64,000 bases of DNA from Halomonas sp. (GCF_011050415.1 NZ_DRFS01000021.1:1-64000); one strand, 5' to 3'. Counted from the first letter of the stretch, positions 53,604 to 63,218 are shown. Notes: generated from the letters alone by a model not told the origin. A program made the numbers and translations.

Positions 53604-55619
53604 GTGTCCAATGACCACTCGCTACTGCAGTCGTTTGGTGCACTTCTGGTATTAGATGCCGATAGTCGGCGTATCCTGGCTGTCAGCACTAATTTTTCAC
53701 GTTTGACCGGCATTCCTTCTTTTGCGGGGGGAGAGTTAAGTCTTGCCTGTGTGTTAGGTAAACGGCTTAGTCAGCGGGTGCGTCGTGAGCTCCAGGGGGA
53801 GCAACGGCTGCCTGGGCCGTTGGCGTTTATTCGCCCAAAACATAGCAACGTGCGTTTTCAACTACATGCCTATCGTGCGGATGAGCAGGTCATTGTCGAG
53901 ATTGAGCCGCTTAATGCTCTGGGCAAACGCCGCTTGCTAGGCACGGTGAATGAGCGGCTGATGCATTTAGCGGAAGCGACCCATCAGGAAGAGTTACTCG
54001 ATTCGTTGGTGAATGCTATTCAACAGCTAACCGGCCATGATCGCGTCACCGTGTGCCATTTCGATAGCGATTGGCACGGGCTGATGGTTGCCGAGGCCCT
54101 GGGGAAAAATTTGCCATCGCTGTTGGGGCAACGCTTTCCCGCCAGTGACTTTCCTGTCCCGCTACGCCAAACCTACGAAATTCATCCAGTACGCTTAATC
54201 GAAGACGTTAATGCACCCCCTGAAACCCTCATGCCCGAGCGCCAGACGAGCCTTAGAGGCAGCTTTTTACGCGCGCCTGCCCCTGAACGTCAACGCTATT
54301 TAAAGCGCATGGGAGTGCGCGGCTCGCTCAGCTTGGCAGTGCAGGGAGATAATGCCGGTTTGTGGGGGCTGGTTTTTTGCCACTCGGCTAGTGCCCACCC
54401 GGTTGAACCACCGGTACGTGATGCGGTACGCACCTTGGTTCAAATGGCGACCCAGCGCATGCTGTTATTGCGGGCACGTCAAGAGGCACGCTACCTGCAG
54501 CGCGTGCAGGATAGTCTGGTGCTGCACACTCAAGAGTGCAACGAGCCACAGAGTCCGCAGCAGATACTGTATGAACAAGCGGCTACTTGGATGAAGCTGT
54601 TCCGTGCCCATGGCGTGGTACTGTGGGTGAATGGAGGCGCTTATCAAGCAGGCGTGACGCCTGCCCCAGAAGCCTTGAGCCAGTTTGTCTTACGCCTTGA
54701 AAGAGTTCATGAACATAGTGGCCCCTGGTGCACCCGGGAACTCGCTAAAGAGCCATTAACCTGCTCGCTAGCTATGCCTGATCAGTGTGGGGCCCTAGCC
54801 GTACCGCTACCGATGAATTCAACCCAACGTGCATGGCTGATCTTTTTTCGACCCGAGCAGGTGGAAACGCTGTATTGGGCGATGCAACCTTCTTCAATTC
54901 CCCAGCCTGCGGTGATAGCGCCTCCGTCAGTCGCTTGGTATGAAGAGGTCGTTGGGAAGAGTGAAGCATGGCAGCGGGTCGAGCGTTTAGCGGCAGTAGA
55001 CCTAGGTGAAGACCTTACGCTAGCCATTTCAGCCTATGAAATTAGATTGCTTAATATGCACTTGGAGCGCGAACGCCAAGCGCTTGCTGAGGCCAATCAG
55101 CGTTTAGAGCGGTTGGCGCATTTTGATCCATTGACCAAGGTCTGGAACCGTTACCGTATTGAAGAGGCCATTAATGCTGAGCTAGTGGCTGCCAGCCGCT
55201 ATGCAGCTACTTTTGCCTTATTGCTGTTTGATGTGGATAACTTTAAGCAGATCAATGACACCCATGGCCATAGCGTAGGTGATGATGTGCTCGTGGCGTT
55301 GGCGCGTTTAGTAGAAAGCTCGCTGCGTGGCTGCGACCACTTAGGCCGTTGGGGAGGTGAAGAATTTATTGTATTAGCAACACACTCTGCTGCAGATGCC
55401 GCCGTTGGCCTTGCAGAACGGTTACGTATGCTTGTAGCTGAACTGCGCATTGAGGGGCTTGAGCAAAGCGTGACAGTGAGCATTGGGGTGGCGGTCTGGC
55501 AGGCCGGGGATAGCTGTAAAACATTAATCTCGCGTGCAGACGATGCGATGTATCGGGCCAAGCATGGTGGACGCAACCGCGTAGAAATGGCGCTTGAACC
55601 CATGTTACCACTTCATTAA
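53604..55619 (+). CDS. Phytochrome-like diguanylate cyclase (PAS-GAF-PHY-GGDEF)
   Basis: A 671-residue protein with the layout of a bacteriophytochrome. The PAS part (about 8-110) begins FGALLVLDADSRRILAVS. The GAF part (about 120-300) has PASDFP at 179-184 (PASDIP in phytochromes) and LWGLVFCHS at about 253-261. A PHY-like part precedes the C-terminal GGDEF domain. The usual chromophore cysteine region before the PAS core is missing, and the His of the SPxHxxY motif is Arg (PERQRYL). The cyclase site is intact (GGEEF at 584-588), with an RGCD I-site five residues before it. It should make c-di-GMP; light sensing is doubtful. It is cotranscribed with the second stator pair. Confidence 0.85.
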   Translation: MSNDHSLLQSFGALLVLDADSRRILAVSTNFSRLTGIPSFAGGELSLACVLGKRLSQRVRRELQGEQRLPGPLAFIRPKHSNVRFQLHAYRADEQVIVEIEPLNALGKRRLLGTVNERLMHLAEATHQEELLDSLVNAIQQLTGHDRVTVCHFDSDWHGLMVAEALGKNLPSLLGQRFPASDFPVPLRQTYEIHPVRLIEDVNAPPETLMPERQTSLRGSFLRAPAPERQRYLKRMGVRGSLSLAVQGDNAGLWGLVFCHSASAHPVEPPVRDAVRTLVQMATQRMLLLRARQEARYLQRVQDSLVLHTQECNEPQSPQQILYEQAATWMKLFRAHGVVLWVNGGAYQAGVTPAPEALSQFVLRLERVHEHSGPWCTRELAKEPLTCSLAMPDQCGALAVPLPMNSTQRAWLIFFRPEQVETLYWAMQPSSIPQPAVIAPPSVAWYEEVVGKSEAWQRVERLAAVDLGEDLTLAISAYEIRLLNMHLERERQALAEANQRLERLAHFDPLTKVWNRYRIEEAINAELVAASRYAATFALLLFDVDNFKQINDTHGHSVGDDVLVALARLVESSLRGCDHLGRWGGEEFIVLATHSAADAAVGLAERLRMLVAELRIEGLEQSVTVSIGVAVWQAGDSCKTLISRADDAMYRAKHGGRNRVEMALEPMLPLH

Positions 55620-55648
55620 GGGGTCGGCTTGATACAGCCGTGGTAGGC

Positions 55649-56224
55649 TCAGCCGCTTTCACACTGAGCCAGCATCCGGGTAATCGCTGCATCGGCCCCT
55701 TCCAAGCTGAATGTCATGTACCACGGCTCTCGCTCCTCTTGATCAAAACCAAGAAACAGCTGCTCGCCCTGGCGCATATCCGCCATCAGCGCTTCCATAT
55801 CGCTGAGATAAAAATGGGCATAAAAGCCGTCATCGCCACGCTCGGTTATAAATTCCGCCATCGTATCTATCACGGGCTGCTCATCAATGCGTAGGCGTGC
55901 GGGCACTAGGTTGACCGCGCGACTTTCACCCTGCTGTTGCTCAAGTGTGACGCGCATCTCCAGCCAAGGTAAATCGCATACGCCTTGAGTAGTGTTTAGG
56001 CTCAGCGTAGCGTCAGAGTAGCTATGGGTTTCTACCGCACGATAATGCCGTTCGCCGCCAAGAGTAAGCGTCAGCGATTGCCAATGATTGTGGCTATCTA
56101 CACCATCAATATTAAATGTGGCGGCACTCGCCACGGACGCAGCGACCAACGAGGCAGCGGGCATCACGGTAGCGATTAACGTACGAATACCCAGCGGGTA
56201 AGTAGCGGAAAAAATCTGAGCCAT
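55649..56224 (-). CDS. Secreted protein of unknown function
   Basis: A 191-residue protein with a likely signal peptide (hydrophobic stretch about 12-34, cleavage near ASA-AT). The mature part is about 155 residues, acidic, and predicted to be beta-rich, with a single pair of cysteines (Cys at about 82 and 188). I recognise no family. It lies on the minus strand between the diguanylate cyclase and nrdJ, converging on the former; a GGCTCAG / CTGAGCC inverted repeat straddles its stop. It may be periplasmic or secreted. It does not belong to the flagellar operon. Confidence 0.7.
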   Translation of the reverse strand: MAQIFSATYPLGIRTLIATVMPAASLVAASVASAATFNIDGVDSHNHWQSLTLTLGGERHYRAVETHSYSDATLSLNTTQGVCDLPWLEMRVTLEQQQGESRAVNLVPARLRIDEQPVIDTMAEFITERGDDGFYAHFYLSDMEALMADMRQGEQLFLGFDQEEREPWYMTFSLEGADAAITRMLAQCESG

Positions 56225-56304
56225 CTAACCAAAACCCCTAGGCTATCAACGGAAACCTCAGTTTATAGCGTGTTGTGGGTTGGCAAAAGAGTAAGGCGCT
56301 GATT

Positions 56305-56351
56305 TTCCTATATATGGTAGAAAATCCTCAAAAAAGTGCCTCATATAGTGG
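56305..56351 (+). promoter_or_regulatory. Candidate tandem NrdR boxes upstream of nrdJa
   Basis: Two 16-base elements resemble the NrdR consensus ACACTATATATAGTGT. The first (56305-56320) keeps CTATATAT and the following GT. The second (56336-56351) keeps TATAGTG but has a poor left half. They are spaced 31 bases start to start, the helical spacing known for NrdR sites. A TATAAT -10 lies downstream at 56385-56390 with no good -35. NrdR is the ATP-dependent repressor of ribonucleotide reductase operons. The nrdR gene itself is not in the window. Confidence 0.6.
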
Positions 56352-56440
56352 GAAGTCAAGTCTATACTTCACTCCGATGCCACGTATAATCGCCCTCATT
56401 TGAGCGCTATATTCACCCCGTTGTGAAGGAGTTTTGCGAT

Positions 56441-58552
56441 ATGAGCACCGCTGCTAAGGCTATGAAGACCTCTAATGATGTCCCGATGCAGGCCCCTTCG
56501 CGGGAGATCTGGGACGCAAAATATCGCCTCAAGGATCGCCATAGCCAACCCGTTGACCAAGACATTGGTGCGACATTTGAACGGGTGGCGCGTGCCCTTG
56601 CAGCGGTAGAGGGTGATAACGCTAAAGAGTGGCTGCCGAAATTCCGCTGGGCGCTGGAAAACGGCGCTATTCCAGCCGGTCGTATTCTCTCCAACGCGGG
56701 CGCAGAAGCTTATAAGCCAGCGGTGAGCCTGATTAACTGCACTGTCTCGCGTACCATTCGCGACTCCATGCGCGATATTCTCGACTCCGTCGTAGATGCG
56801 GGCATGACGCTGAAGTCGGGAGCGGGTATTGGCTACGACTTCTCTACGCTGCGCCACAAAGGCGCGTTTGTATTTGGCGCGGGCGCGGGCACCAATGGCC
56901 CGCTGGCGTTTATGGATATCTACGACAAGATGTGTTTCACCGTGGCCTCTGCCGGTGGCCGCCGTGGCGCCCAGATGGGTACCTTTGATGTGGGTCACCC
57001 GGATGTGCGTGAGTTCATTCAAGCCAAGCGAGAAGCGGGGCGCCTGCGCCAGTTTAATCTTAGCTTGCTGATCACCGATGAGTTCATGGAAGCGGTCAAA
57101 AACAATACCGATTGGCCGCTGGCGTTTCCGCTCCATCCCGGTGAAAAAGACGATGTGAAAGCGGAAGATCTGCTTTACCGTGATTGGCCAGTGATCGAAG
57201 AGGGCTACACCGTTGATGCTGAGGGCCGCGTTGCCTGTCGCATTGTGGAAGTGATCAAAGCGCGCGAGTTGTGGGATACCATCATGTCCTCCACCTACGA
57301 CTACGCCGAGCCAGGCTTCATTCTGATCGACCAAGTTAATCGCATGAACAATAACTGGTTCTGTGAAGATATCCGCGCCACCAACCCCTGCGGCGAGCAG
57401 CCACTGCCGCCAGAAGGCGCCTGTCTGCTGGGCTCTGTTAACCTGACCAAATTCGTCATCGACCCCTTTGGCGCCGAGCCACGGTTTGACTGGGAGCGTT
57501 ACTGCAAAGTGGTCGCGATCTTCACCCGCATGCTCGACAACGTGGTGGAAATTGCCGGTCTGCCGCTGCCCCAGCAGCAGCGCGAAATCGAGGCGAAGCG
57601 CCGCCACGGCATGGGTTTTTTGGGCCTAGGGTCAACGCTTACCATGCTTAAAATTCCTTACGGCTCTAAGCAGTCGCTGGTGTTCACCGATGAGGTTAGC
57701 CGCCATTTGGCAGTCGAAGGCTGGAAGCAAGCGCTGGAGCTCTCTTTAGAGAAAGGCATGGCACCGGTGCTTGAGCAGGAACACACCATTACCCCTAAAA
57801 TGCTGCGCGAACGTCCGCAGTTGGCCAAAGACGGCTACGAAGTGGGCGATAAAGTGCCAGGGCGCATTCTGCACGCTCGCTATAGCCAGTATATGGCCCA
57901 AGTGGCCGAGCTTGAGCCGGAGCTGGTGGCGCAGCTGGCCGAGCACGGCGCGCGCTTTACCCACCACAGCTCGATCGCGCCTACCGGCACGATCAGTCTG
58001 TCGATGGGTAACAACGCCTCTAATGGCATCGAGCCCTCCTTCTCGCACCGTTACTTCCGCAATATTATCCAGTCGGGTAAGAAGACCAAAGAGCAGGTTG
58101 AAGTCGTCTCTTTTGAGCTGGCCGCCTACCGCCACTTTATCGCCGCCGACGCGGTGGATAGCGACCTGCCTGACTACTTTGTCACCGCTGACGCTATCTC
58201 ACCAGAGCAGCACGTTGCCGTTCAGGCCGCCGCCCAGCACTGGGTAGACTCGGCGATTTCGAAAACGGTCAACGTGCCTACCGACTTCCCCTTTGAGCAG
58301 TTCCAAGACCTCTATTTGCAGGCCTACGAGAGCCGCTTGAAAGGGTGCACTACCTTCCGTTTTAACCCCGAAGCCTTCCAGGGCGTGCTGGTACGGGAAG
58401 ATGATCTTAAAAACACCACCTACGTATTCGAGCTGGAAAACGGTGAGACGTTAGAGCTAACCGGCGATGAGACGGTCATTTACGACGGCGAAGAGCACAA
58501 CGCTGCGAATCTTTTTGATGGTTTAAAAGAAGGCACCTACGGCAAATGGTGA
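56441..58552 (+). CDS. nrdJa: Adenosylcobalamin-dependent ribonucleotide reductase, large part NrdJa
   Basis: A 703-residue class II reductase. The frame begins 18 bases earlier at a GTG, but AAGGAG nine bases before this ATG fixes the start (MSTAAKAMK). Key features are Cys100 in SLINCTVS, the active-site NPCGEQPLPPEGAC with Cys317 and Glu319, and LKGCTTFRFNPEAF near the end. It converts ribonucleotides to deoxyribonucleotides using coenzyme B12 and works with or without oxygen. The C-terminal redox cysteines are missing from this chain and lie on the next gene product, as in the split NrdJab of Pseudomonas. Confidence 0.95.
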   Translation: MSTAAKAMKTSNDVPMQAPSREIWDAKYRLKDRHSQPVDQDIGATFERVARALAAVEGDNAKEWLPKFRWALENGAIPAGRILSNAGAEAYKPAVSLINCTVSRTIRDSMRDILDSVVDAGMTLKSGAGIGYDFSTLRHKGAFVFGAGAGTNGPLAFMDIYDKMCFTVASAGGRRGAQMGTFDVGHPDVREFIQAKREAGRLRQFNLSLLITDEFMEAVKNNTDWPLAFPLHPGEKDDVKAEDLLYRDWPVIEEGYTVDAEGRVACRIVEVIKARELWDTIMSSTYDYAEPGFILIDQVNRMNNNWFCEDIRATNPCGEQPLPPEGACLLGSVNLTKFVIDPFGAEPRFDWERYCKVVAIFTRMLDNVVEIAGLPLPQQQREIEAKRRHGMGFLGLGSTLTMLKIPYGSKQSLVFTDEVSRHLAVEGWKQALELSLEKGMAPVLEQEHTITPKMLRERPQLAKDGYEVGDKVPGRILHARYSQYMAQVAELEPELVAQLAEHGARFTHHSSIAPTGTISLSMGNNASNGIEPSFSHRYFRNIIQSGKKTKEQVEVVSFELAAYRHFIAADAVDSDLPDYFVTADAISPEQHVAVQAAAQHWVDSAISKTVNVPTDFPFEQFQDLYLQAYESRLKGCTTFRFNPEAFQGVLVREDDLKNTTYVFELENGETLELTGDETVIYDGEEHNAANLFDGLKEGTYGKW

Positions 58553-58611
58553 TGCCGCGCTAAGCGCCATTTATAAACTCACGCACACCTTTGCTAAACG
58601 GAGAACCCCCT

Positions 58612-59403
58612 ATGGCTGTTGAAATTACCTCCAAAATTGTCGGTTACCGCATCAAACAGCAAGAGTCGGCCGCGCCTGCTCCTGAGCTACAGGATGAAAA
58701 TCCGCTGACGGTGCGCATTCCGTCACGCCCGGAAGGCACCTTGGAAGCGGTCTCAGAAAAGATCTCTTACGTAGGCGCGGAAGGGCGCAAGAAGGTCTAT
58801 CTACTGGTGTCGTTTATGCCGGTCGAGGGCGTTATTGGCGGCAGGCGCGTGGTGATTGAGCGTCCGGTGGAGTTCTTTTTCCCATCGGGCCAGCTTTCCA
58901 GCGAGCATCAGTGGATCACCGCGACCATGCGTAGCCTCTCATTGGCCGCACGCGGTGGTTACGTTACTCAAGCCGTGGCGGATCTGCGCAAAGTGGCCTG
59001 GGATAAGGGATTGGTGCGCTGTGGTATGAATCGTTGGAAAAAGCCGATGTTTCACGATTCGGAAGTGGCCGCGATTGCTTGGTCAATCCAACAAATTCTC
59101 TATCGCCGTGGCTTTTTGGATCAGGATGGCAACCAGGTACCGGTTGAGCAACTGGTCGAGCGCTATGCCCATCGTATGACCCACGGCCATGCATGGCAGC
59201 CGAGTGCGGAAGAAGAGGTCGGTGATGCCCCTGTTGAAACAGGTGCGGTAGAACCCATTAGCGGGAAGGCAACAACGGAAAAAAAGTCTGAAGGCAGTGG
59301 CCCCGCCACGGTGGGTAACTGCCCCGAGTGCCGCGGCGAATTGATCATGATGGATGGCTGCCCCACCTGCTATGCAGGCTGCGGCTGGTCCAAGTGTGGT
59401 TAA
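58612..59403 (+). CDS. nrdJb: Class II ribonucleotide reductase C-terminal part NrdJb
   Basis: A 263-residue protein. The body (about 20-175) matches NrdJb, the C-terminal portion split from class II reductases. The end has a cysteine cluster, CPECRGELIMMDGCPTC, then CGWSKCG, which probably supplies the redox and zinc-type cysteines that reduce the active site. A Glu/Ser-rich linker precedes it. The frame is open seven codons upstream, but a CGGAG ribosome-binding site supports this ATG (MAVEITSK). It follows nrdJa by about 60 bases and ends before an intrinsic terminator. Confidence 0.88.
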   Translation: MAVEITSKIVGYRIKQQESAAPAPELQDENPLTVRIPSRPEGTLEAVSEKISYVGAEGRKKVYLLVSFMPVEGVIGGRRVVIERPVEFFFPSGQLSSEHQWITATMRSLSLAARGGYVTQAVADLRKVAWDKGLVRCGMNRWKKPMFHDSEVAAIAWSIQQILYRRGFLDQDGNQVPVEQLVERYAHRMTHGHAWQPSAEEEVGDAPVETGAVEPISGKATTEKKSEGSGPATVGNCPECRGELIMMDGCPTCYAGCGWSKCG

Positions 59404-59432
59404 TCTGGCTTAGCGCCTGTTTGGTTCTGAAT

Positions 59433-59463
59433 AACCGCGTGCTTACTAGCACGCGGTTTTTTT
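59433..59463 (+). terminator. Rho-independent terminator after nrdJb
   Basis: AACCGCGTGCT and AGCACGCGGTT form an 11-base perfect stem with a TACT loop, followed by a run of seven T. It separates nrdJb from the converging Crp/Fnr regulator gene. Confidence 0.95.
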
Positions 59464-59480
59464 ATGCAGGGGCGCTTAAC

Positions 59481-60224
59481 TCAGGCAGATTCGCCTAACA
59501 GGGGGCGGACGTTGTCGGTGAGGTAGCAATCGTCAAATTGGCCTTCGTAGCTAAGCGCGTCCAGGTCTGGAATTGTCAGGTGATGGCGGTCGCGAAACAC
59601 CAAGCCGTCTTCACTAAGTGCCGTAAAGGTGCGGCTTACGTGCACCGGGCTAAGGCCAAGCACATCCGCCAACTGCTCCTGAGAGAGCGGTAGCCGGAAT
59701 TGATTGCTGATATCCGGGTTGGTTTGACGCAACCTTAAATACATCTCGTAAAGAAAATGGGCCATTTTTTGACGGGCACTGCGTCTTGCCAGGGTAACCA
59801 ACCGCTCTGTCATCAGCGCCTGTTGGCGGCTGCCAATAGCAAACATGACTGATGTGAGAGGCAGTGACTGGCGGAATATGTCTAGCATCCGCTTATGCGG
59901 AAAGTGGCAAATCACGCCGTCATCAATCATACGCACATTCTCAAGGCGCTCTGAGAAAGCAAACTCGCGCAGACCAATAATGTCGCCTGGCAAAAACACT
60001 TCCAGAATTTGCCGGTCACCGTTCTCTAAGTGACGGTAGGAGTAGGCCCAGCCACTTTTCAGCGTACAGAATTCATTGGCTGCATCACCCATTTCCCACA
60101 GTATCGTGCCGGATTTTATATCGGTTGGGCTCTCTTCAAGCGAAAGGAGCAGGTTTTTCTCCTCTTCCGATAAGGAGCAATAGTGGCTAAAGTGTTTGAT
60201 AATACAGCTTTTTTCTTCATTCAT
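59481..60224 (-). CDS. Crp/Fnr family transcriptional regulator
   Basis: A 247-residue regulator. The N-terminal cyclic-nucleotide-type sensor fold (about 25-140, LWEMGDAANEFCTLKSGWAYSYRH, LPGDIIGLREFAF) precedes a C-terminal winged helix-turn-helix (about 165-225, LPLSQEQLADVLGLSPVHVSRTFTALSEDGLV). The N-terminus has Cys7 and Cys16 but not the CxxC-CxxxxxC spacing of FNR, so an iron-sulfur cluster is not supported. The signal is unknown. An imperfect 20-base palindrome lies 27 bases upstream and may be its own operator. The gene is between nrdJb and uvrA. Confidence 0.9.
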   Translation of the reverse strand: MNEEKSCIIKHFSHYCSLSEEEKNLLLSLEESPTDIKSGTILWEMGDAANEFCTLKSGWAYSYRHLENGDRQILEVFLPGDIIGLREFAFSERLENVRMIDDGVICHFPHKRMLDIFRQSLPLTSVMFAIGSRQQALMTERLVTLARRSARQKMAHFLYEMYLRLRQTNPDISNQFRLPLSQEQLADVLGLSPVHVSRTFTALSEDGLVFRDRHHLTIPDLDALSYEGQFDDCYLTDNVRPLLGESA

Positions 60225-60250
60225 GACTTATGCCTCTAGCAGAGGTGTAC

Positions 60251-60270
60251 ATAATACTTCGAACTATTAT
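60251..60270 (-). promoter_or_regulatory. Palindromic candidate operator upstream of the Crp/Fnr gene
   Basis: ATAATA-C-TTCGAA-C-TATTAT is a 20-base palindrome with one mismatched pair. It ends 27 bases before the regulator's ATG, in an AT-rich region with GATAAT and TATTAT -10-like hexamers. It does not match the FNR (TTGAT-N4-ATCAA) or CRP consensus. Autoregulation is an inference. Confidence 0.5.
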
Positions 60271-60343
60271 CTGCCTACTACAATATATATTATGGTCGCG
60301 CACTGTGTAGCCAAATGCGCTTCGCATCATGCTTATTCAGTGT

Positions 60344-60365
60344 GGGGCGCGTAGATACGCGCCCC
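60344..60365 (-). terminator. Hairpin after uvrA (no T run)
   Basis: GGGGCGCGTA and TACGCGCCCC form a perfect 10-base stem with a two-base loop, seven bases after the uvrA stop. The minus strand continues CACACTGAATAAG, so no T run follows; it may be a Rho-assisted terminator or mRNA end stabiliser. An ATGCG-N3-CGCAT repeat lies about 20 bases further on. Confidence 0.6.
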
Positions 60366-60371
60366 AAAGCG

Positions 60372-63218
60372 TTAGCGCTTGGTTGCGCGGTTTCCCCTCG
60401 CCAGCAGTGGCGCTAAGAAATGGCCGGTATGCGAGACCTTCTGCTTGGCGATTTGCTCGGGTGTTCCCTCTGCAATAATCTGCCCGCCGCCGGAGCCGCC
60501 TTCAGGCCCAAGGTCGATAATCCAATCGGCGGTTTTGATCACATCCAGATTGTGCTCAATCACCACGATAGTATTGCCGTGGTCCCGCAGACGATGGAGC
60601 ACGGTCAGCAGCTGGCGAATATCCTCAAAGTGCAGGCCGGTGGTCGGCTCATCAAGAATATACAGCGTCTTACCGGTATCGCGTTTGGCCAATTCACGGG
60701 CAAGCTTGACCCGCTGCGCTTCACCGCCTGAAAGCGTGGTCGCGCTTTGACCCAGACGGATATAGGAGAGCCCTACATCAAGCAGCGTCTGCAAACGACG
60801 AGCAATGGCAGGCACCGGGCTGAAAAATGCCAGCGCGTCTTCCACGGTCATGGCCAGCACTTCGTGAATGGTTTTACCCTTATAATGAATATCCAGGGTT
60901 TCACGGTTATAGCGTTTGCCCTTACACACGTCGCAGGGCACGTAAATATCGGGTAGGAAGTGCATCTCTACCTTGATCATGCCCTCGCCCTGGCACGCCT
61001 CGCAGCGCCCACCCTTCACGTTAAAGCTAAAGCGGCCCGGCTTATAGCCCCGTGAACGCGCCTCCTGAGTACCCGCAAACAGCTCACGAATAGGGGTGAA
61101 AATGCCGGTATAAGTGGCCGGATTGGAGCGCGGCGTGCGTCCAATGGGACTCTGATCAATATCGATCACTTTATCAAGCTGATCAAGCCCTTCGATCTTC
61201 TCATAGGGCGCAGCGGTCAGCGTGGTGGCGCGGTTTAATTCTCGCGCTGCGATTGGCATCAGCGTGCCATTAATCAGCGTCGATTTACCCGAGCCGGAGA
61301 CACCGGTAATGGCGATAAACAGACCCAGCGGCAGGCTAAGCGTCACATCTTGAAGGTTGTTGCCGGTAGCGCCACGTAGAATCAGCTGTTTTTCAGGGTT
61401 ACCGGGAATGCGGTAGGGCGGCACGGCGATTTCCCGGGTGCCAGAAAGGTACTGGCCGGTCAGCGAATTGGGGTTGTCCATGACATCTTGAGGCGTGCCC
61501 TGGGCGACAATTTCGCCGCCATGAACACCTGCACCGGGGCCGATATCCAGTACGTGATCAGCAGCGCGAATGGCGTCTTCGTCGTGTTCAACCACAATGA
61601 CCGTATTGCCCAAGTCACGTAGCCGCTCAAGGGTTTTCAGCAGTCGGTCGTTGTCGCGCTGGTGTAAGCCAATCGAGGGCTCATCGAGAATATACATCAC
61701 CCCGACCAAGCCCGCGCCAATCTGGCTGGCTAAACGGATACGCTGGGCCTCGCCGCCGGAGAGCGTATCGGCACTGCGTTCCAGATTGAGATAGTCGAGC
61801 CCCACGTTGACCAGAAACTCCAGCCGGGCGTGAATTTCGTGGACGATTTTATCGGCGATCTCGCCTTTACGACCCGGCAGTGTCAGGTCGGCAAAATAGC
61901 GCCATGCTTCACCAATCGGGAAACGCACAATCTCGGCGATATTGTGATCATCAACGAAGACGTGGCGTGACTCTTTGCGCAGCCGCGAGCCGCTACAGGT
62001 TGCGCAAGGTTGCACCGCGATGTACTTAGACAGGTCATCGCGCACCATGTTCGATTCGGTTTCCCGATAGCGGCGCTGCATATTGGGTAGCACGCCCTCA
62101 AAGGCATGCTCACGAGTCACTTTGCGGCCGCGATCCCCCACGTACACAAACGGAATTTTCTCGTCTCCGCTGCCGTTCAAGATGACTTCGCGTTCGTGGC
62201 GGGCAAGTTCATGCCAGGGAGTTTCCAGTTCAAAGCGGTAGTGCTGAGCCAGTGCCTGAAGCTGTGTAAAGTAGTAAATGTTGCGCCGATCCCAGCCTTT
62301 GATCACCCCTTCGGCAAGCGAAAGTTCCGGGTGGCTGATCAGCTTGTCGGGGTCAAAGTACTGCTGTACGCCTAGCCCGTCACAGGTGGGGCAGGCCCCC
62401 GCTGGGTTGTTAAACGAGAACATCCGCGGCTCAAGCTCCGCCAGGGAGTAGCCGCACACCGGGCAGGCAAAACGTGACGAGAACGCAATATCGTCGCGTT
62501 CACCGTCCATAAAGTGAATCATGGCGGTGCCGTCGGCGAGGTTCAGCGCCGTTTCAAACGACTCCGCCAAGCGCTGGGCTAGGTCGTCGCGCACTTTAAA
62601 TCGGTCAACGACCACGCTGATATCGTGCTTTTTGCGCTTATCAAGTGGGGCAACGTCGTCCAGCTCCAGCACTTGGCCGTCGATCAGGGCGCGCACAAAC
62701 CCTTGAGCGCGTAGCTCGGCTAACAGCTGCAGGTGCTCACCTTTGCGGCCTTTGACCACGGGTGCCAACAGCATCAGCTTGGTGCCCTCGGCGAGGTTCA
62801 TCACCTGATCGACCATTTGTGAGATCGTCTGGGCCTCAAGGTCTTCGCCATGTTCAGGGCAGCGGGGAGTACCTGCACGGGCAAACAGCAGGCGCAGGTA
62901 GTCGTAAATCTCGGTGATGGTGCCCACGGTCGAGCGTGGGTTGTGGGAGGTGGACTTCTGCTCAATGGAGATCGCAGGCGAAAGCCCTTCAATGTGATCC
63001 ACATCGGGCTTTTCCATCATCGATAGGAACTGGCGCGCATAGGTGGAGAGTGACTCTACATAGCGGCGCTGTCCCTCAGCATACAAGGTGTCAAACGCCA
63101 GCGATGATTTCCCCGAGCCGGATAGGCCGGTGATCACTATTAGCTTGTTACGGGGCAGCTCCACATCGATCTGCTTGAGGTTGTGGGTGCGGGCACCCCT
63201 GACCAGAATGCTGTCCAT
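60372..63218 (-). CDS. uvrA: Excinuclease ABC subunit UvrA
   Basis: A 948-residue protein, a normal UvrA length. It carries two ABC ATPase modules, with Walker [10 protein letters not shown] near the N-terminus and GVSGSGKST in the second half, two LSGGEAQR signatures, and zinc-binding CxxC pairs (CPVCG...[13 protein letters not shown]...CDVCKGKRY). It recognises DNA damage with UvrB in nucleotide excision repair. The frame is open 37 codons upstream, but GAGGTG before [14 protein letters not shown] sets the start. No LexA box was found in the 220-base divergent spacer. Confidence 0.98.
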   Translation of the reverse strand: MDSILVRGARTHNLKQIDVELPRNKLIVITGLSGSGKSSLAFDTLYAEGQRRYVESLSTYARQFLSMMEKPDVDHIEGLSPAISIEQKSTSHNPRSTVGTITEIYDYLRLLFARAGTPRCPEHGEDLEAQTISQMVDQVMNLAEGTKLMLLAPVVKGRKGEHLQLLAELRAQGFVRALIDGQVLELDDVAPLDKRKKHDISVVVDRFKVRDDLAQRLAESFETALNLADGTAMIHFMDGERDDIAFSSRFACPVCGYSLAELEPRMFSFNNPAGACPTCDGLGVQQYFDPDKLISHPELSLAEGVIKGWDRRNIYYFTQLQALAQHYRFELETPWHELARHEREVILNGSGDEKIPFVYVGDRGRKVTREHAFEGVLPNMQRRYRETESNMVRDDLSKYIAVQPCATCSGSRLRKESRHVFVDDHNIAEIVRFPIGEAWRYFADLTLPGRKGEIADKIVHEIHARLEFLVNVGLDYLNLERSADTLSGGEAQRIRLASQIGAGLVGVMYILDEPSIGLHQRDNDRLLKTLERLRDLGNTVIVVEHDEDAIRAADHVLDIGPGAGVHGGEIVAQGTPQDVMDNPNSLTGQYLSGTREIAVPPYRIPGNPEKQLILRGATGNNLQDVTLSLPLGLFIAITGVSGSGKSTLINGTLMPIAARELNRATTLTAAPYEKIEGLDQLDKVIDIDQSPIGRTPRSNPATYTGIFTPIRELFAGTQEARSRGYKPGRFSFNVKGGRCEACQGEGMIKVEMHFLPDIYVPCDVCKGKRYNRETLDIHYKGKTIHEVLAMTVEDALAFFSPVPAIARRLQTLLDVGLSYIRLGQSATTLSGGEAQRVKLARELAKRDTGKTLYILDEPTTGLHFEDIRQLLTVLHRLRDHGNTIVVIEHNLDVIKTADWIIDLGPEGGSGGGQIIAEGTPEQIAKQKVSHTGHFLAPLLARGNRATKR

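Noticed and set aside
56225..56440. Cobalamin riboswitch before nrdJa
   Set aside because: The leader is short and has no B12-box-like sequence or long structured region.
59481..60224. Calling the Crp/Fnr regulator an oxygen-sensing FNR
   Set aside because: The cysteine spacing for a [4Fe-4S] cluster is absent.
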